This document shows, in pieces, positions 24,162 to 33,706 of a stretch of 64,000 bases of DNA. Every line of letters starts with the position of its first letter. Positions within the stretch are counted from its first letter, which is position 1. The position numbers and the translations under genes are program-made. The stretch is from Neorhizobium alkalisoli (GTDB lineage: Bacteria; Pseudomonadota; Alphaproteobacteria; Rhizobiales; Rhizobiaceae). The notes under the pieces were generated by a model. The model saw only the letters and a program-made list of their open reading frames with translations, had not been told where the DNA came from and did not search any database. The stretch covers positions 499,340-563,339 of the forward strand of contig NZ_VIWP01000004.1 in the NCBI RefSeq assembly GCF_007829835.1, given 5' to 3'.

Positions 24162-24886
24162 TGGCGAGATTGCTTTCCTGGCCATTGGGCCTGCGCTGGA
24201 ACCGATGGAAATGGCTTGCGGGTCCGGAGGCGGTCGGCGCCTCATCGGATACGACAATCGGCGATTTCACGCAGACGATTGCTTCCCCGTTTGGGGCGCG
24301 CGCCATGCAGATCACCTTTCCTCCCTTGCGGGGCGCTCCAGCCCGCAGGGCGCGGGGGCTGATCACCGCCTTGAACAAGGGTGCCAATGCCGTCCGTGTT
24401 TCGATCTGCGATTGGGATGGCATGAAGTTCGCGGAGGCCGGCACCTCGATCACGCAGCAGCAGATACAGGACGGCATGCCTTTTTCGAACGGGCTTGGCT
24501 GGTCGAACGGGGAAAACTGGCAGCTGACAAAGCCGCTTGTTCCGGTGGCGTCGAGCGCAGCGCAGGATGCGACGGTGATCCGGCTGAGTACGGCTTTCTG
24601 GGGCGGACTGCTCGGTATGGGTGACTGGATCGGATTCTCTCCGCTTCATTTCGGCCTCTACGAAATCACGGAAGAGATGGAGACCGCAGGGCAGTACCGG
24701 ATCTGGCCGCCGCTCCGCAAGGATATCGCCTCCGGCAGTTTTTCAACCCTTTATCCGGTCATGGCCATGCGCCTGATGGCCAATAACCTGCCCGACGCCG
24801 AGCGCGGTCCATCGCATCTTGAAAATCTCAGCATCTCGTTGGTCGAAGTGTTCGATTACGACGTGCGAGATTACTTCCTGGATTAG
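24161..24886 (+). CDS. Distal tail / baseplate protein
   Basis: 241 aa whose start overlaps the tape measure stop (TGATGG). Segments TQTIASPFGARAMQITFPPL, ANAVRVSICDWDGMKF and LYEITEEMETAGQYRIWPPL have the beta-rich character of distal tail proteins that hub the baseplate. No exact family recognised; the position directly after the tape measure supports Dit-like function. Confidence 0.65.
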   Translation: MARLLSWPLGLRWNRWKWLAGPEAVGASSDTTIGDFTQTIASPFGARAMQITFPPLRGAPARRARGLITALNKGANAVRVSICDWDGMKFAEAGTSITQQQIQDGMPFSNGLGWSNGENWQLTKPLVPVASSAAQDATVIRLSTAFWGGLLGMGDWIGFSPLHFGLYEITEEMETAGQYRIWPPLRKDIASGSFSTLYPVMAMRLMANNLPDAERGPSHLENLSISLVEVFDYDVRDYFLD

Positions 24887-24890
24887 GCCG

Positions 24891-25103
24891 ATGGCGCGCA
24901 CGCTTGAGGACGTCGAGGCGATGAGCCGCCGGGATCTCGCGGCCATCCATGCCTCGGAGCTAAATGCGGCACTTAATCCGATCCCGGGACGGGCGGATGA
25001 TGATCTGTCCCTGGAAGAAAAAGAGGCCATGCAGATCGATGTGGCCAATCTCGTCACCCTTCATCGACGTGAGCTGAACGCCTGGACGGCGGCAAACCAG
25101 TAG
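24891..25103 (+). CDS. Small tail-region protein
   Basis: 70 aa from ATG 24891 (5 bp after the upstream stop): MARTLEDVEAMSRRDLAAIH. Helical and charged, with no motif recognised. It sits between baseplate genes in the same operon. Confidence 0.6.
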   Translation: MARTLEDVEAMSRRDLAAIHASELNAALNPIPGRADDDLSLEEKEAMQIDVANLVTLHRRELNAWTAANQ

Positions 25104-25109
25104 GATCGC

Positions 25110-25691
25110 ATGGCAACGTTGTTTTCCCAAGCCGACCGCGCATATCTGCGCCGGCCCCATATTTCACGTGTCTGGTTCGCGCTGCTCGATCTGCCGTCAG
25201 GCCCTGCTCGCCTTCATAGTGGCGCTGGCCGCGTCAAGATCGCTGGCGCCGAATGGCGTGGCATTACCGATCCGGGCGGCTCGCAGCTCGTCTCCATCGG
25301 CGCGGTCGAAGAGCCCCGGTTCGGGGTTGCGGCCAAGATCGATATCGTCATTGCCGGCGTGAATGTCGATTTCCTGCGTTCGGTGAAGACTGTCGCGAGA
25401 GAACTGGAAGGCCGGCGGGCTGATGTCTACTGGTGCGCCTTCGACCAGGAGACGGCGCAGCCCTGGTCCGGCGGCATGAAAAAGCTTTGGCCCGGCAAGC
25501 TGTCCTCGCCGGTCATTCGCTGGGCCGGGACCGGCATCCGCACCATCGCCTTTTCGATCGAAGGCCCCTGGCAGAGCCAGAGCTACCAGTTCGGCGGCAA
25601 ATGGAACCCGGCCGACCAGCGGCGGCGCTACCCCGGTGACAAGGGGCTCGATTTCATCGGCACCAAAATTCAGGAGCTGATCAGGGCATGA
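25110..25691 (+). CDS. Minor tail / baseplate hub protein
   Basis: 193 aa. Beta-rich sequence with IVIAGVNVDFLRSVKTVARE and VIRWAGTGIRTIAFSIEGPW, and a C-terminus of the form NPADQRRRYPGDKGLDFIGT that is frequent in phage baseplate proteins of the GTA gp13/DUF2163 position. It overlaps the next gene by 4 bp. The exact family is not certain. Confidence 0.65.
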   Translation: MATLFSQADRAYLRRPHISRVWFALLDLPSGPARLHSGAGRVKIAGAEWRGITDPGGSQLVSIGAVEEPRFGVAAKIDIVIAGVNVDFLRSVKTVARELEGRRADVYWCAFDQETAQPWSGGMKKLWPGKLSSPVIRWAGTGIRTIAFSIEGPWQSQSYQFGGKWNPADQRRRYPGDKGLDFIGTKIQELIRA

Positions 25692-26107
25692 CGTTAGCGG
25701 ACGACATGGCGGTGCGCGCCAATGCCTATGCAGAAGCTGCGTTCGAGCAGCCGACCATCTGGGGCGAAAGCGACTGCACGGCATGGGCAAGGGCGTGGGT
25801 CGAGAGCGTTCGCGGCCGACGCATGGCGCTGCCTGCCTGGCGGTCGCGGGAAGAGGCGCAGGCGCATATAGCCAAGGCCGGTTCGCTGGCGGCGCTCTGG
25901 TCGGGTGCGCTCTCGAAATACGGGCTACATGAACGGTTCGATGAGCCGCAAGCCGGCGATGTCGGGATTATCGACACGCACTTTGCCGGCCAGATCGGCG
26001 GCATCTTTTTGAACCACGGCATTTTCGCATGGCGGGCGGAGCCGACCGGCGCGCGCCTGCTGCGGCCTCGGCCGCGAACCATCGTCAAGGTATGGGCGGT
26101 CCAGTGA
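25688..26107 (+). CDS. NlpC/P60-like tail peptidase (DUF6950-type)
   Basis: 139 aa. The catalytic Cys lies in GESDCTAWARAWVES, and QAGDVGIIDTHF with LNHGIFAW gives the His part of the papain-like triad. In GTA-type baseplates an NlpC/P60 peptidase occupies this slot between the hub and the tip protein and cuts peptidoglycan cross-links at entry. Confidence 0.82.
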   Translation: MTLADDMAVRANAYAEAAFEQPTIWGESDCTAWARAWVESVRGRRMALPAWRSREEAQAHIAKAGSLAALWSGALSKYGLHERFDEPQAGDVGIIDTHFAGQIGGIFLNHGIFAWRAEPTGARLLRPRPRTIVKVWAVQ

Positions 26108-28266
26108 AGTTTACGCGCATCATTCTGCTTGCTTCGGCGGCCTATGTCGGGGCAACCCCGGCGCATGCCGAGCCGATCAGCTTTGCTATCTTTTCGGCGC
26201 TCTACACGATCGGCGTTCCGGGCGCCATCGCCAACGCGATCTCGCTGATTGCCGTACCGGCTCTTGCGGTGGGCGCATCCCTGCTGGGGGCGAAAAGCGT
26301 TCCGGGTATCAAGGCATCCGACGCCAAAAGCACCTTTGAGACAAGCGAAGCGCAGGTACAGGAAGGTATCGGCCGTGTCCGCGTCGGCGGCGTCAAGGCT
26401 TTCGGAAATTCGGACGGATCGACACGTGCCCGCTTGATATGCCGGCTGCAGGGTCCGATCGACGCGATCGAGGAATATTTCATCGGCGGGCGTGAAGTGG
26501 CGGTTGATGACGACGGCAACGTGACGTCTCCTCCATGGTCCCGGCAGGGTGGCTCGTGGGCAAACTGGAAGAACAAGATCGGGACCGGGAACGAAACTGC
26601 GTGGGGTGGGCTCATGTCCCTGTTCCCGACGCTTTGGACAACCGACCACCAGGTGCGCGGCATCTTCCAGTCGCTCATCCTCTGGTACAATCCCGGGCTC
26701 AAGGAAACGAAATATTTCACGCTCTATCAGGGTGGCGTTCCCGACACCGAGCAGACGGTTCGCGCCTCCCTGATTTATGATCCGCGCGACAGTAGCCAGT
26801 CAGGAACGGACCGTTCGACCTGGAAATGGTCGGACAATGGCATCCTTGCCTGCGCCCACGTGTTGCGACGGGATTCCGCCTTTCTCTACTCGATGTTCGA
26901 TTGGGACCTGATCGCAGCTGAGGCAACCAAAGCCGACGCGCTTGTCGCGACGAAAACAGGCACGAGAAAACGCGCACGCGCCTGTGGTGTCTGGGGATGG
27001 GAAACGGCGCGGGCTGACGTGATGCAGCAGCTGATGGATTCGGTTGGGGTAGAGCTCCGCGTGACCGATGCCGGAAAAATCTGGTTCCAGCTGATCGATG
27101 ATACGCATGTGAGCGAGATCGATTTCACGCCCTCGGACAATTACGAACTGACCTGGCGTAGCGGGCCGGAAGCGGTCGAGCGGCCCAATATCTGCCGCAT
27201 CACCTTCTATTCGGCCGAGCGAAATTATGACAGCGCCGAGATCGACCTGACAGGGATTGCATGGGCAAGCGTCGAGGATGAAATCACCCGATACGGTGAA
27301 AAGTATCTCGATATCGATCTTCCATTCTGCCCGGATGCCGGTCAGGCGCAGGTGATTGGTCGCCGCAAGTTCGTGCAGGCCCGCGCCGATACCGGCGTCA
27401 TGAACCTCGACATGGTGGGCCTTGCAGCGTGGGGCTGCCTTTACGGGAAAGTCACGCTTCCGGATCTTGGCGACGTCCTGCCTCTGCGGCTTGAGGCGCC
27501 GCGCGTTGATGACGACCAGGGTATGGTCGAAATTCCTTTCTCGGTCTGGCCTGCCCTGCCGGCATGGAACCCGACCACGATGGAGGCTGTAGCGCCGGCT
27601 CCTATTCCAGACTTTGGATCGGAAACGGACCTTGTGACGCCGGCCGCGCCAACTGCTGCCCTGCAGATCACCTATCCGGATGGCAGCCGGGAACTGCGGA
27701 TCTCCTTCGCGCTTCCAAGTCAGGATTACGACGTCGCCGAGGCAAACTACCGGGTCTACACATCCGGATTGCCGGCGTCGTGGCAGGGAATGGTCGAATA
27801 TCCGAATGCCAATGCCGCAACGATGGCGTGGGCCGGCGGCGACGCGACGGGGCGGACGATCGATGCACGTGTTCGCGTCTTCAAGGGCGATGACGGGTCT
27901 TATTTTTCTCCTTACCTGACCGTCGTCCCGACCGTCAGCGTTACCGCGCCTGCAGCGCCGACCGTGGTCACGGCGGTCGTTGGCGGAACAGACACCAGTG
28001 CGACACTGACCGGCACGTTCAGCGCTCCGGAGCTGCGCACGGCTGCCTTGAGGCTGCAGCGCCGAACCCGTGCCAATTCCAGTGCCGCATGGGGTTCGTT
28101 CGTGACGATCAGCAACACCAATGTCCGTCCGGGCCAAGTCGTGACCATAGCGAACACATACACCGGCAGCTTGGGAAACCAGGTGGAATGGCAGATCCAG
28201 AGCATTGTCAGTGACGGTTCCGCGGGGCCGGCGCGCACCTACAGCCGAACGATAGCCTCGTCGTAA
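26104..28266 (+). CDS. Tail tip / host specificity protein
   Basis: 720 aa from GTG 26104 (GTGA overlap with the peptidase). The N-terminus has a hydrophobic segment and IANAISLIAVPALAVGASLL, common at the start of GTA gp15/J-like tip proteins. The middle (RVGGVKAFGNSDGSTRARLI, FIGGREVAVDDDGNV) is the tip-attachment region; the C-terminal 180 residues contain fibronectin-type repeats (APTAALQITYPDGSRELRIS, APAAPTVVTAVVGG). It forms the tail tip and carries the fibre. Confidence 0.85.
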   Translation: MKFTRIILLASAAYVGATPAHAEPISFAIFSALYTIGVPGAIANAISLIAVPALAVGASLLGAKSVPGIKASDAKSTFETSEAQVQEGIGRVRVGGVKAFGNSDGSTRARLICRLQGPIDAIEEYFIGGREVAVDDDGNVTSPPWSRQGGSWANWKNKIGTGNETAWGGLMSLFPTLWTTDHQVRGIFQSLILWYNPGLKETKYFTLYQGGVPDTEQTVRASLIYDPRDSSQSGTDRSTWKWSDNGILACAHVLRRDSAFLYSMFDWDLIAAEATKADALVATKTGTRKRARACGVWGWETARADVMQQLMDSVGVELRVTDAGKIWFQLIDDTHVSEIDFTPSDNYELTWRSGPEAVERPNICRITFYSAERNYDSAEIDLTGIAWASVEDEITRYGEKYLDIDLPFCPDAGQAQVIGRRKFVQARADTGVMNLDMVGLAAWGCLYGKVTLPDLGDVLPLRLEAPRVDDDQGMVEIPFSVWPALPAWNPTTMEAVAPAPIPDFGSETDLVTPAAPTAALQITYPDGSRELRISFALPSQDYDVAEANYRVYTSGLPASWQGMVEYPNANAATMAWAGGDATGRTIDARVRVFKGDDGSYFSPYLTVVPTVSVTAPAAPTVVTAVVGGTDTSATLTGTFSAPELRTAALRLQRRTRANSSAAWGSFVTISNTNVRPGQVVTIANTYTGSLGNQVEWQIQSIVSDGSAGPARTYSRTIASS

Positions 28267-28298
28267 GGGCGGCAAACCAACCAATCTAGAGAGAAAAC

Positions 28299-30521
28299 AT
28301 GGCACTTGGTCTCACACGCCGGGGCGCGGAAGTGTTCGCGCCGACGAATTCCAATGGCACTGCGCGCAGGGTCGTGAACGAAGAGGTTCAGACCTATACG
28401 ACCGAACTTGAGGCCTCGATCGACGCGGCCCTTGCCGGCAGCATTCGAATGGAGTCGTGGGCGGCGCTGGCCTCCGTCACTGGCACGAAGGTTGGCCAGG
28501 CCGCAGAAGTCCCGTCCGATGCTGGCACGCATACCGATCCGGTCGCTGGTGGCACGGTCAACAATGCCGGCATTTATCGCTGGAGCGCGTCGCCTGCGGG
28601 GTGGCGTCGTGTGGGCAACTATTTCGATCCGAACGGCGCACCGACCTCGACCATTCTCGGACGGCAGACCGCCGGGACAGGTGTTATCGAATACCTGACC
28701 GCAGTTGCCGTTAAGGTGATGCTGGCGCTGAACAACGTCAACAACACGTCCGACGCCAATAAGCCGATTTCGATCGCGCAGCAGGCTGCGTTTGATATCG
28801 TATCCATCAGGGACCTGCAGGGCCTCCTTTCCGAATATGCGTCCTGGGGCGTCGTCGACCAGACGACCGGAAAGCCGCTGATGACGCTGGATTTCGACGG
28901 GCGGGCGTGGCTGCTTCGTTCGAATGAAGTACCCTTGCTCGATGATACCTATTCGCATGTGATCGGCGGTGAATCCGGCACGGTAGGCCTCGGTTTCCGG
29001 CACGATGGCGGGGTAGAGATCGCGGGGCAAACCTTCAACGCCCTCATGCATGCCGACTACAAGACGGTGAGGACGGATTATGCGGGGCGGGTGATCTCGG
29101 CCACCGACTATGACGATGTCGATCTCATCGTGACGAGATACACGGCTTGGGTCTCGGGAGGAAATGCCTACCTCTGGTCTGCCGCGACAAAGCGCATCTC
29201 CAAGCTCACCAACACCGGCAACATCGCCCATGTCAGCCTTGCCGGCGGTTTGCTGCGTCTGATCATCGACGATGGGACGCCGACCGGCCTGACGATCGAA
29301 ACTCCCCTTATCGGATCGGCTGACACGATTTCGGCGGACGTTTCGCGCCTGCTTCACCTGCCTTCTTCCGGCCAGTCCAACAGTGTCGGAGCGGCGAACG
29401 CCACGGTTCTGACACCCACGCCGCCGCGCGCAGGCCGGGCGCTGATGTATGGCATTGGTCCGCGCGTGCTCGGCAATGACCAGAACCAACAGTACTTTCG
29501 GCCGATCCCGGGTTACTTCCTGAACGATATCGTTGACGCTCAGGAAATCCGCTCCGGCGGCAATGGCGAGACGCACATGACGTCCTCGCTCTATCAGCTG
29601 ACAGGCGTTCGCCCGATCCAGGACGCGGCACTCGGCGCTCTCTACGGCATTGGCAGCGCAGACTATGCCACCGTCAAGAAGGGAACCATTGCCTGGAACA
29701 ACCTTGTTCTGGGATGCTGGCGAGCACGTCTCAAGGCTGCGATGCTGGGGCTCGATTTCCAGATCCCTGCACTGTGCTGGGACCAAGGCGAAGGCAATGC
29801 GGGCGGTGCTGCCGGCGTCTATCTGGCGGCGCTGCAGGAGCTTCAGACCGACATTACCGCTCTGGTCGGCCAGATGAATGGCCTGCCGGCTAGCGGACAG
29901 GTTCCGGTCGTCTATTCGCAACTCGCTTCGTTCCCGAACTATAGCGCAGGCCCGAACGTTCCGCTTGATCAGCTCGCCGCGTTTCTCGCCAACCCGACCA
30001 AGTGCGTGCTGATCGGCCCGAAGTACCAATACACCTATGTCGACGGCGCCCACATGGACGCCAATGGCCAGCATCTGCAGGGCGCGATGATGGGTCGGGC
30101 AATCGGACAGCTGATGGCCGGCAGCTCGCCAAAGCCTCTCTACGCTCTCTCCGCCGTCAGAACCGGGGCGCAGGTTCTCGTGACCTACAATGTCCCGTCC
30201 GGCTCACTGACCCTGGACACCGTGGGCGTGACCGACCCGGGAAGCTACGGCTTCAAATGGTCGGACGCAGGCAACGGCAATACCGTCACCATCAACTCGG
30301 TTGCCATCGCATCGGCAACCACGCTGCTGATCACGCTGTCTGCGGTTCCGACCGGTACCGATCAGGCAATCCGTGTGGCTCTCGACGCGGCGGCAGGCAC
30401 GGGAACCGGCCGCGCTGTCGGCGCCCGCTGCTGCCTTCGCGATACATCCCCCGACACCGATCGTCTCGGACAGAAAATGTATAACTGGGCGTGCCACCAG
30501 CGCATCGCCGTCACTCTGTAA
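28299..30521 (+). CDS. Tail fibre with SGNH/sialate O-acetylesterase-type domain
   Basis: 740 aa. The N-terminal ~330 residues are fibre-like with repeats such as GAPTSTILGRQTAGTG. The esterase domain begins with LLHLPSSGQSNSVG (Ser360), continues with LCWDQGEGNAGG and ends with YVDGAHMDANGQHLQ (Asp582, His585), giving the full GDSL/SGNH triad with the Q-G-E block of carbohydrate esterases. A C-terminal beta domain follows (NVPSGSLTLDTVGVTDPGSY). It should remove O-acetyl groups from surface polysaccharide during adsorption (inference). Confidence 0.85.
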   Translation: MALGLTRRGAEVFAPTNSNGTARRVVNEEVQTYTTELEASIDAALAGSIRMESWAALASVTGTKVGQAAEVPSDAGTHTDPVAGGTVNNAGIYRWSASPAGWRRVGNYFDPNGAPTSTILGRQTAGTGVIEYLTAVAVKVMLALNNVNNTSDANKPISIAQQAAFDIVSIRDLQGLLSEYASWGVVDQTTGKPLMTLDFDGRAWLLRSNEVPLLDDTYSHVIGGESGTVGLGFRHDGGVEIAGQTFNALMHADYKTVRTDYAGRVISATDYDDVDLIVTRYTAWVSGGNAYLWSAATKRISKLTNTGNIAHVSLAGGLLRLIIDDGTPTGLTIETPLIGSADTISADVSRLLHLPSSGQSNSVGAANATVLTPTPPRAGRALMYGIGPRVLGNDQNQQYFRPIPGYFLNDIVDAQEIRSGGNGETHMTSSLYQLTGVRPIQDAALGALYGIGSADYATVKKGTIAWNNLVLGCWRARLKAAMLGLDFQIPALCWDQGEGNAGGAAGVYLAALQELQTDITALVGQMNGLPASGQVPVVYSQLASFPNYSAGPNVPLDQLAAFLANPTKCVLIGPKYQYTYVDGAHMDANGQHLQGAMMGRAIGQLMAGSSPKPLYALSAVRTGAQVLVTYNVPSGSLTLDTVGVTDPGSYGFKWSDAGNGNTVTINSVAIASATTLLITLSAVPTGTDQAIRVALDAAAGTGTGRAVGARCCLRDTSPDTDRLGQKMYNWACHQRIAVTL

Positions 30522-30532
30522 GGAAGAAAGCA

Positions 30533-31345
30533 ATGGTAGGACAGCTTGTCAGCGTCAACGCAGGCCCGGTATTCAACGGCAATGGCCTGCCGCCGATCAC
30601 GCAGGATGCGGTGGATGTCGCCGCAGCGCAGATGCCGGGCCTTGAGCATTATCTCGATCCGGAAAAGCTGAAGGCAAAGGGTGAGATCAGCCGCTCCAAG
30701 GGTGACGGACGCCTGATCGCATATCCCTTGACGGCCTCCATGACGATCGGCACGGTTGCCGGCAAATACGGCGGCCGGAATGTTCTCAAGTGCCCGGGCG
30801 ATGCGTACGGCCTCGACATTGGGCCGGGTGGTCTCGGCAATTCTGCAAGCTTCACCTTCGTCTGTGCCTGCGATCTCGCGGCGGCGATGCGTGCCGGCAC
30901 GACGGATGGCATCCTCTGGTCCGCCTACAATCCTGATGTCCCGGCTTTCCAGCAGTTCGTCCGCTTTTTCGGCACCTCGACCAAGGGCATGAGCTTCCGG
31001 CCAGGCGGTGGAACCGGCGGCGCAAACCTCGATCTGGCCAGCGTGCCGGCGGCAGACATACCTTTCGTACTGGCCTATTCCTACGATGCTGCCGTTGGGC
31101 AGACCCGCGTCTACATCAACACGACGGCCGCTCCGGTCGCGTCGGGTGATGTCAACACGAATCCGGTCTTGAGCCGGATGACGCGCCTGTCTGTCGGATA
31201 TGCGATCGGCGCCACGGCAACCGCCTGGAAGGGGAATATCGGCAAGACGCTGGCCTTCTCGCGCAGCTTCCATCGGACTGCCGTGGACCTTGCTCTGCTG
31301 GAAAACCTGATGAACGGCATGCGGACGCATTACAATATCATCTGA
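30533..31345 (+). CDS. Phage tail fibre-associated concanavalin-like protein
   Basis: 270 aa from ATG 30533. FTFVCACDLAAAMRAGTTDG and TRVYINTTAAPVAS with LSVGYAIGATATAWKGNIGK have the strand pattern of a LamG/concanavalin-type jelly roll. The place directly after the esterase fibre suggests a second fibre or an adhesin part. Some assignment uncertainty remains. Confidence 0.65.
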   Translation: MVGQLVSVNAGPVFNGNGLPPITQDAVDVAAAQMPGLEHYLDPEKLKAKGEISRSKGDGRLIAYPLTASMTIGTVAGKYGGRNVLKCPGDAYGLDIGPGGLGNSASFTFVCACDLAAAMRAGTTDGILWSAYNPDVPAFQQFVRFFGTSTKGMSFRPGGGTGGANLDLASVPAADIPFVLAYSYDAAVGQTRVYINTTAAPVASGDVNTNPVLSRMTRLSVGYAIGATATAWKGNIGKTLAFSRSFHRTAVDLALLENLMNGMRTHYNII

Positions 31346-31410
31346 TCGCGCTGCAGTCTCGTCGCCATAACCACTCGGCAAGGGCCGATCATCGCACATA
31401 GGACATAACA

Positions 31411-32118
31411 ATGAACACGACCGTGCAGTCTCTGCAGCGGCGCCTGATGGCGCTTGGCTTTCCTCTCCCAACCTATGGCGCCGATGGCGATCCCGGCGGC
31501 GAAACGCTGGCCGCGGTTGGTGCAGCGCTCGACGAACTTGAAACCCGGCGTGGCGTCAAGGTTTCCGTGCCTGCGCCTTCTGTTCCGATCAGGTCATCCG
31601 ATATTCCCGACGCCTGGCTACCGGCGGCAAAGATCAGTCGCATTATCTTCCACTGGACCGCAGGGCAGAACAAGGCGAGCGAACTCGACAAGGAGCATTA
31701 CCACGTCCTGATCGAGGGTGACGGGAAGCTTGTTCGCGGCCTTCCCTCCATCGACCTGAACAGCGAGCCTGCGGCCAAGAAGGGGTATGCGGCCCATACC
31801 CTCAACTGCAATACCGGCTCGATCGGCGTTTCGCTCTGCGGCATGGCGCTCGCGGTGGAAAGTCCGTTCAATCCCGGCAAGCAGCCAATCACGCGCGCTC
31901 AATGGGATGCGCTCGCCTCCGTCCTTGCGCAGCTCTGCAAGCGCTACGGCATCAAAGTCGATCGCAAGACGGTCCTCAGTCATGCCGAGGTGCAGGAAAC
32001 GCTCGGCATCACGCAGAGGGGCAAGTGGGACATTTCCCGGCTTCCCTTCGATGACAGCATCAAAGGCTCAATCGTCATCGGCGATCAGATGCGCGCCATG
32101 GTCAAATCTCTCCTGTGA
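31411..32118 (+). CDS. Endolysin, N-acetylmuramoyl-L-alanine amidase
   Basis: 235 aa. A peptidoglycan-binding domain (residues 3-50, SLQRRLMALGFPLPTYGADG) is followed by an amidase_2/PGRP domain: zinc ligands in RIIFHWTAGQN, HTLNCNTGSIGVSLCG and LSHAEVQETLG, and GKWDI at the end. It hydrolyses the amide bond between muramic acid and the stem peptide at lysis. There is no signal peptide, so it needs the downstream holin. Confidence 0.9.
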   Translation: MNTTVQSLQRRLMALGFPLPTYGADGDPGGETLAAVGAALDELETRRGVKVSVPAPSVPIRSSDIPDAWLPAAKISRIIFHWTAGQNKASELDKEHYHVLIEGDGKLVRGLPSIDLNSEPAAKKGYAAHTLNCNTGSIGVSLCGMALAVESPFNPGKQPITRAQWDALASVLAQLCKRYGIKVDRKTVLSHAEVQETLGITQRGKWDISRLPFDDSIKGSIVIGDQMRAMVKSLL

Positions 32119-32129
32119 AAGGGTCTCCC

Positions 32130-32489
32130 ATGTCTGCAGTCGAAAATGTAGTTCGCGCCGCTGTCCAGAAGGGGGCGGCGAAGGCGGCCGAGGAATTCAC
32201 GACGAAGATGAGTCCTGCGGATGTTCCGCAGGTCACGTCGAAGGTTCTGGCCGAGGTTGCGCCGGTCGTTGCTCATGTCACCAATTCCGAGCCCTGGTAT
32301 CAGTCGCGTGTGACGGTCGGCAACTATGTTGCCATGGCATCCGTCGTGATCGGCCCGATCATCGGCCACAGTTTCAGCCCCGAAGAGCAGGGCCTGATTA
32401 CGGCTGTCGTGACGGGCGCTGGCGTGATGGCCGGCGCGGCGTTCTCGCTCTATGGCCGCTGGGTCGCAAAGAAACCGCTCGGCCAGTAA
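32130..32489 (+). CDS. Holin
   Basis: 119 aa from ATG 32130. An amphipathic N-terminus is followed by two hydrophobic segments (VTVGNYVAMASVVIGPIIG, residues ~66-84, and GLITAVVTGAGVMAGAAFSL, ~93-112) and a basic C-terminus. It follows the amidase by 11 bp, the normal lysis cassette order. Confidence 0.78.
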   Translation: MSAVENVVRAAVQKGAAKAAEEFTTKMSPADVPQVTSKVLAEVAPVVAHVTNSEPWYQSRVTVGNYVAMASVVIGPIIGHSFSPEEQGLITAVVTGAGVMAGAAFSLYGRWVAKKPLGQ

Positions 32490-32525
32490 CCCAGCCGCAA
32501 ATCACAAGCCCCCCCGCCAAACATT

Positions 32526-33497
32526 CTATTGTGGGGCAAATCCCACGTTGAGCATCTTCAAGAACGCTTTCCCGATGTTGTTCTCGATGATTTTGGCGCA
32601 GGCTGTCGCAGCGAATGTGTGGGATGTAGCATGGAAGACAGACAGAACCGCGTCCTGGATTTCCTGATTTTGCTCAAGCGGGTCTACAAACAGACCATGA
32701 GCAACAGCCTCGTCGCGGGATATAGGTCTTCCGTGGTCTTTGAATTCGTCATGGTTGGAGAGCCATTCGGCTAATGCACTCGCACGCTCTTTCGGGTTTT
32801 CTGTTCCCGCAAACATCCATGTGCTGAGCCATTCTGTAACGAGCTGTTTAGAGAGCTCCTGAGCGTTGCTGCACGCCACCAAGAGATCGGGTCCATATTG
32901 AGCAAGCATAGGCGCCCAGGCCGCCAGTTTCGCTGGATCTCTGCATTCCTCTTTGGCCTTCTCAAACTGCGCAACAATTGCCTGAGCCGGTACCATCCTA
33001 ACGCCAAGGCTCGTCTGCATATTGAACTGCGGATCTACAGGGCCGATTGAGGAATGCCGTCCCATCACTATTCTATCGGACGCACAGGCGATCATCGTAG
33101 CAGCAGACATGGCCATATGCGGCACGTACGCAACTACATTCGAGAATTTCGAACGGATATATTGAACGATTGCGGCAGCAGCGTTGGGAGATCCGCCCGG
33201 GCTATGGATTATAAGATTTAGCTCATCGGAGCCTAGGCCATGCATCGTTTCCATAAAGCCGTGGACGTCTTCATAGACTATCGAAAGTGTGTCCGGCGGC
33301 GCAGAAAAAGGCGATCCACTGATCGTCCATCTCGTTGCATATAATACCGTAGGGCGGCCTGTTAGCTCACTTACTCTGGCTAAGTGCGTTCTCCGGACCC
33401 GATCAATTACACCCACACCGTCTGGATAAACACCTGTGCCCCCAGTTTCCTGAAGGCCAGCAGCAATCTCATTACCGATCTCCCCCCAGCTCGGCAT
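32526..33497 (-). CDS. SDH-family (serine dehydrogenase proteinase-like) S49/ClpP-fold protease
   Basis: 323 aa. LNLIIHSPGGSPNAAAAIVQ, then AYVPHMAMSAATMIACASD (Ser131) and IVMGRHSSIGPVDPQFN are the landmarks of the SDH_sah protease family, soluble relatives of SppA with a Ser-Lys or Ser-centred site. Its start shares a base with the stop of the small gene upstream (TAATG), so the two form a unit. It lies in antisense orientation after the lysis genes. Not a known phage structural function; a lysogenic-conversion or defence role is possible (inference). Confidence 0.8.
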   Translation of the reverse strand: MPSWGEIGNEIAAGLQETGGTGVYPDGVGVIDRVRRTHLARVSELTGRPTVLYATRWTISGSPFSAPPDTLSIVYEDVHGFMETMHGLGSDELNLIIHSPGGSPNAAAAIVQYIRSKFSNVVAYVPHMAMSAATMIACASDRIVMGRHSSIGPVDPQFNMQTSLGVRMVPAQAIVAQFEKAKEECRDPAKLAAWAPMLAQYGPDLLVACSNAQELSKQLVTEWLSTWMFAGTENPKERASALAEWLSNHDEFKDHGRPISRDEAVAHGLFVDPLEQNQEIQDAVLSVFHATSHTFAATACAKIIENNIGKAFLKMLNVGFAPQ

Positions 33498-33706
33498 TAG
33501 ATCAACCGGGTAACACTAGCGTATTGAACGTTTGAGAGCGGCTGAGAAACCGAACTTACTGATGTGTACGCGCTGTAAATTTCACTCAACTTTTCGGTCT
33601 TTGCTACGATATCCATGATCTGAGTTATATTCGGGATATCTTTAACTTGCCGCTCTATGCTCTCTAACTGCTCAAATCGGGGATCTGATTTAGTCGTGAT
33701 GGTCAT
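33497..33706 (-). CDS. Small partner of SDH-like protease
   Basis: 69 aa: an acidic/charged helix (FEQLESIERQVKDIPNITQI) and a Ser/Val-rich C-terminal part (SAYTSVSSVSQPLSNVQYAS). AGGGAG precedes the ATG. The stop overlaps the protease start, pointing to stoichiometric co-expression. It may be a regulator, substrate or inhibitor of the protease; no family recognised. The region upstream is visibly A+T-richer than the structural genes. Confidence 0.6.
   Translation of the reverse strand: MTITTKSDPRFEQLESIERQVKDIPNITQIMDIVAKTEKLSEIYSAYTSVSSVSQPLSNVQYASVTRLI

Noticed and set aside
28239..30074. Open frame of 611 codons on the minus strand
   Set aside because: It lies entirely antisense to the clear esterase fibre gene; Arg-rich composition, no motifs and no ribosome site. 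A shadow of G+C-rich codon use.
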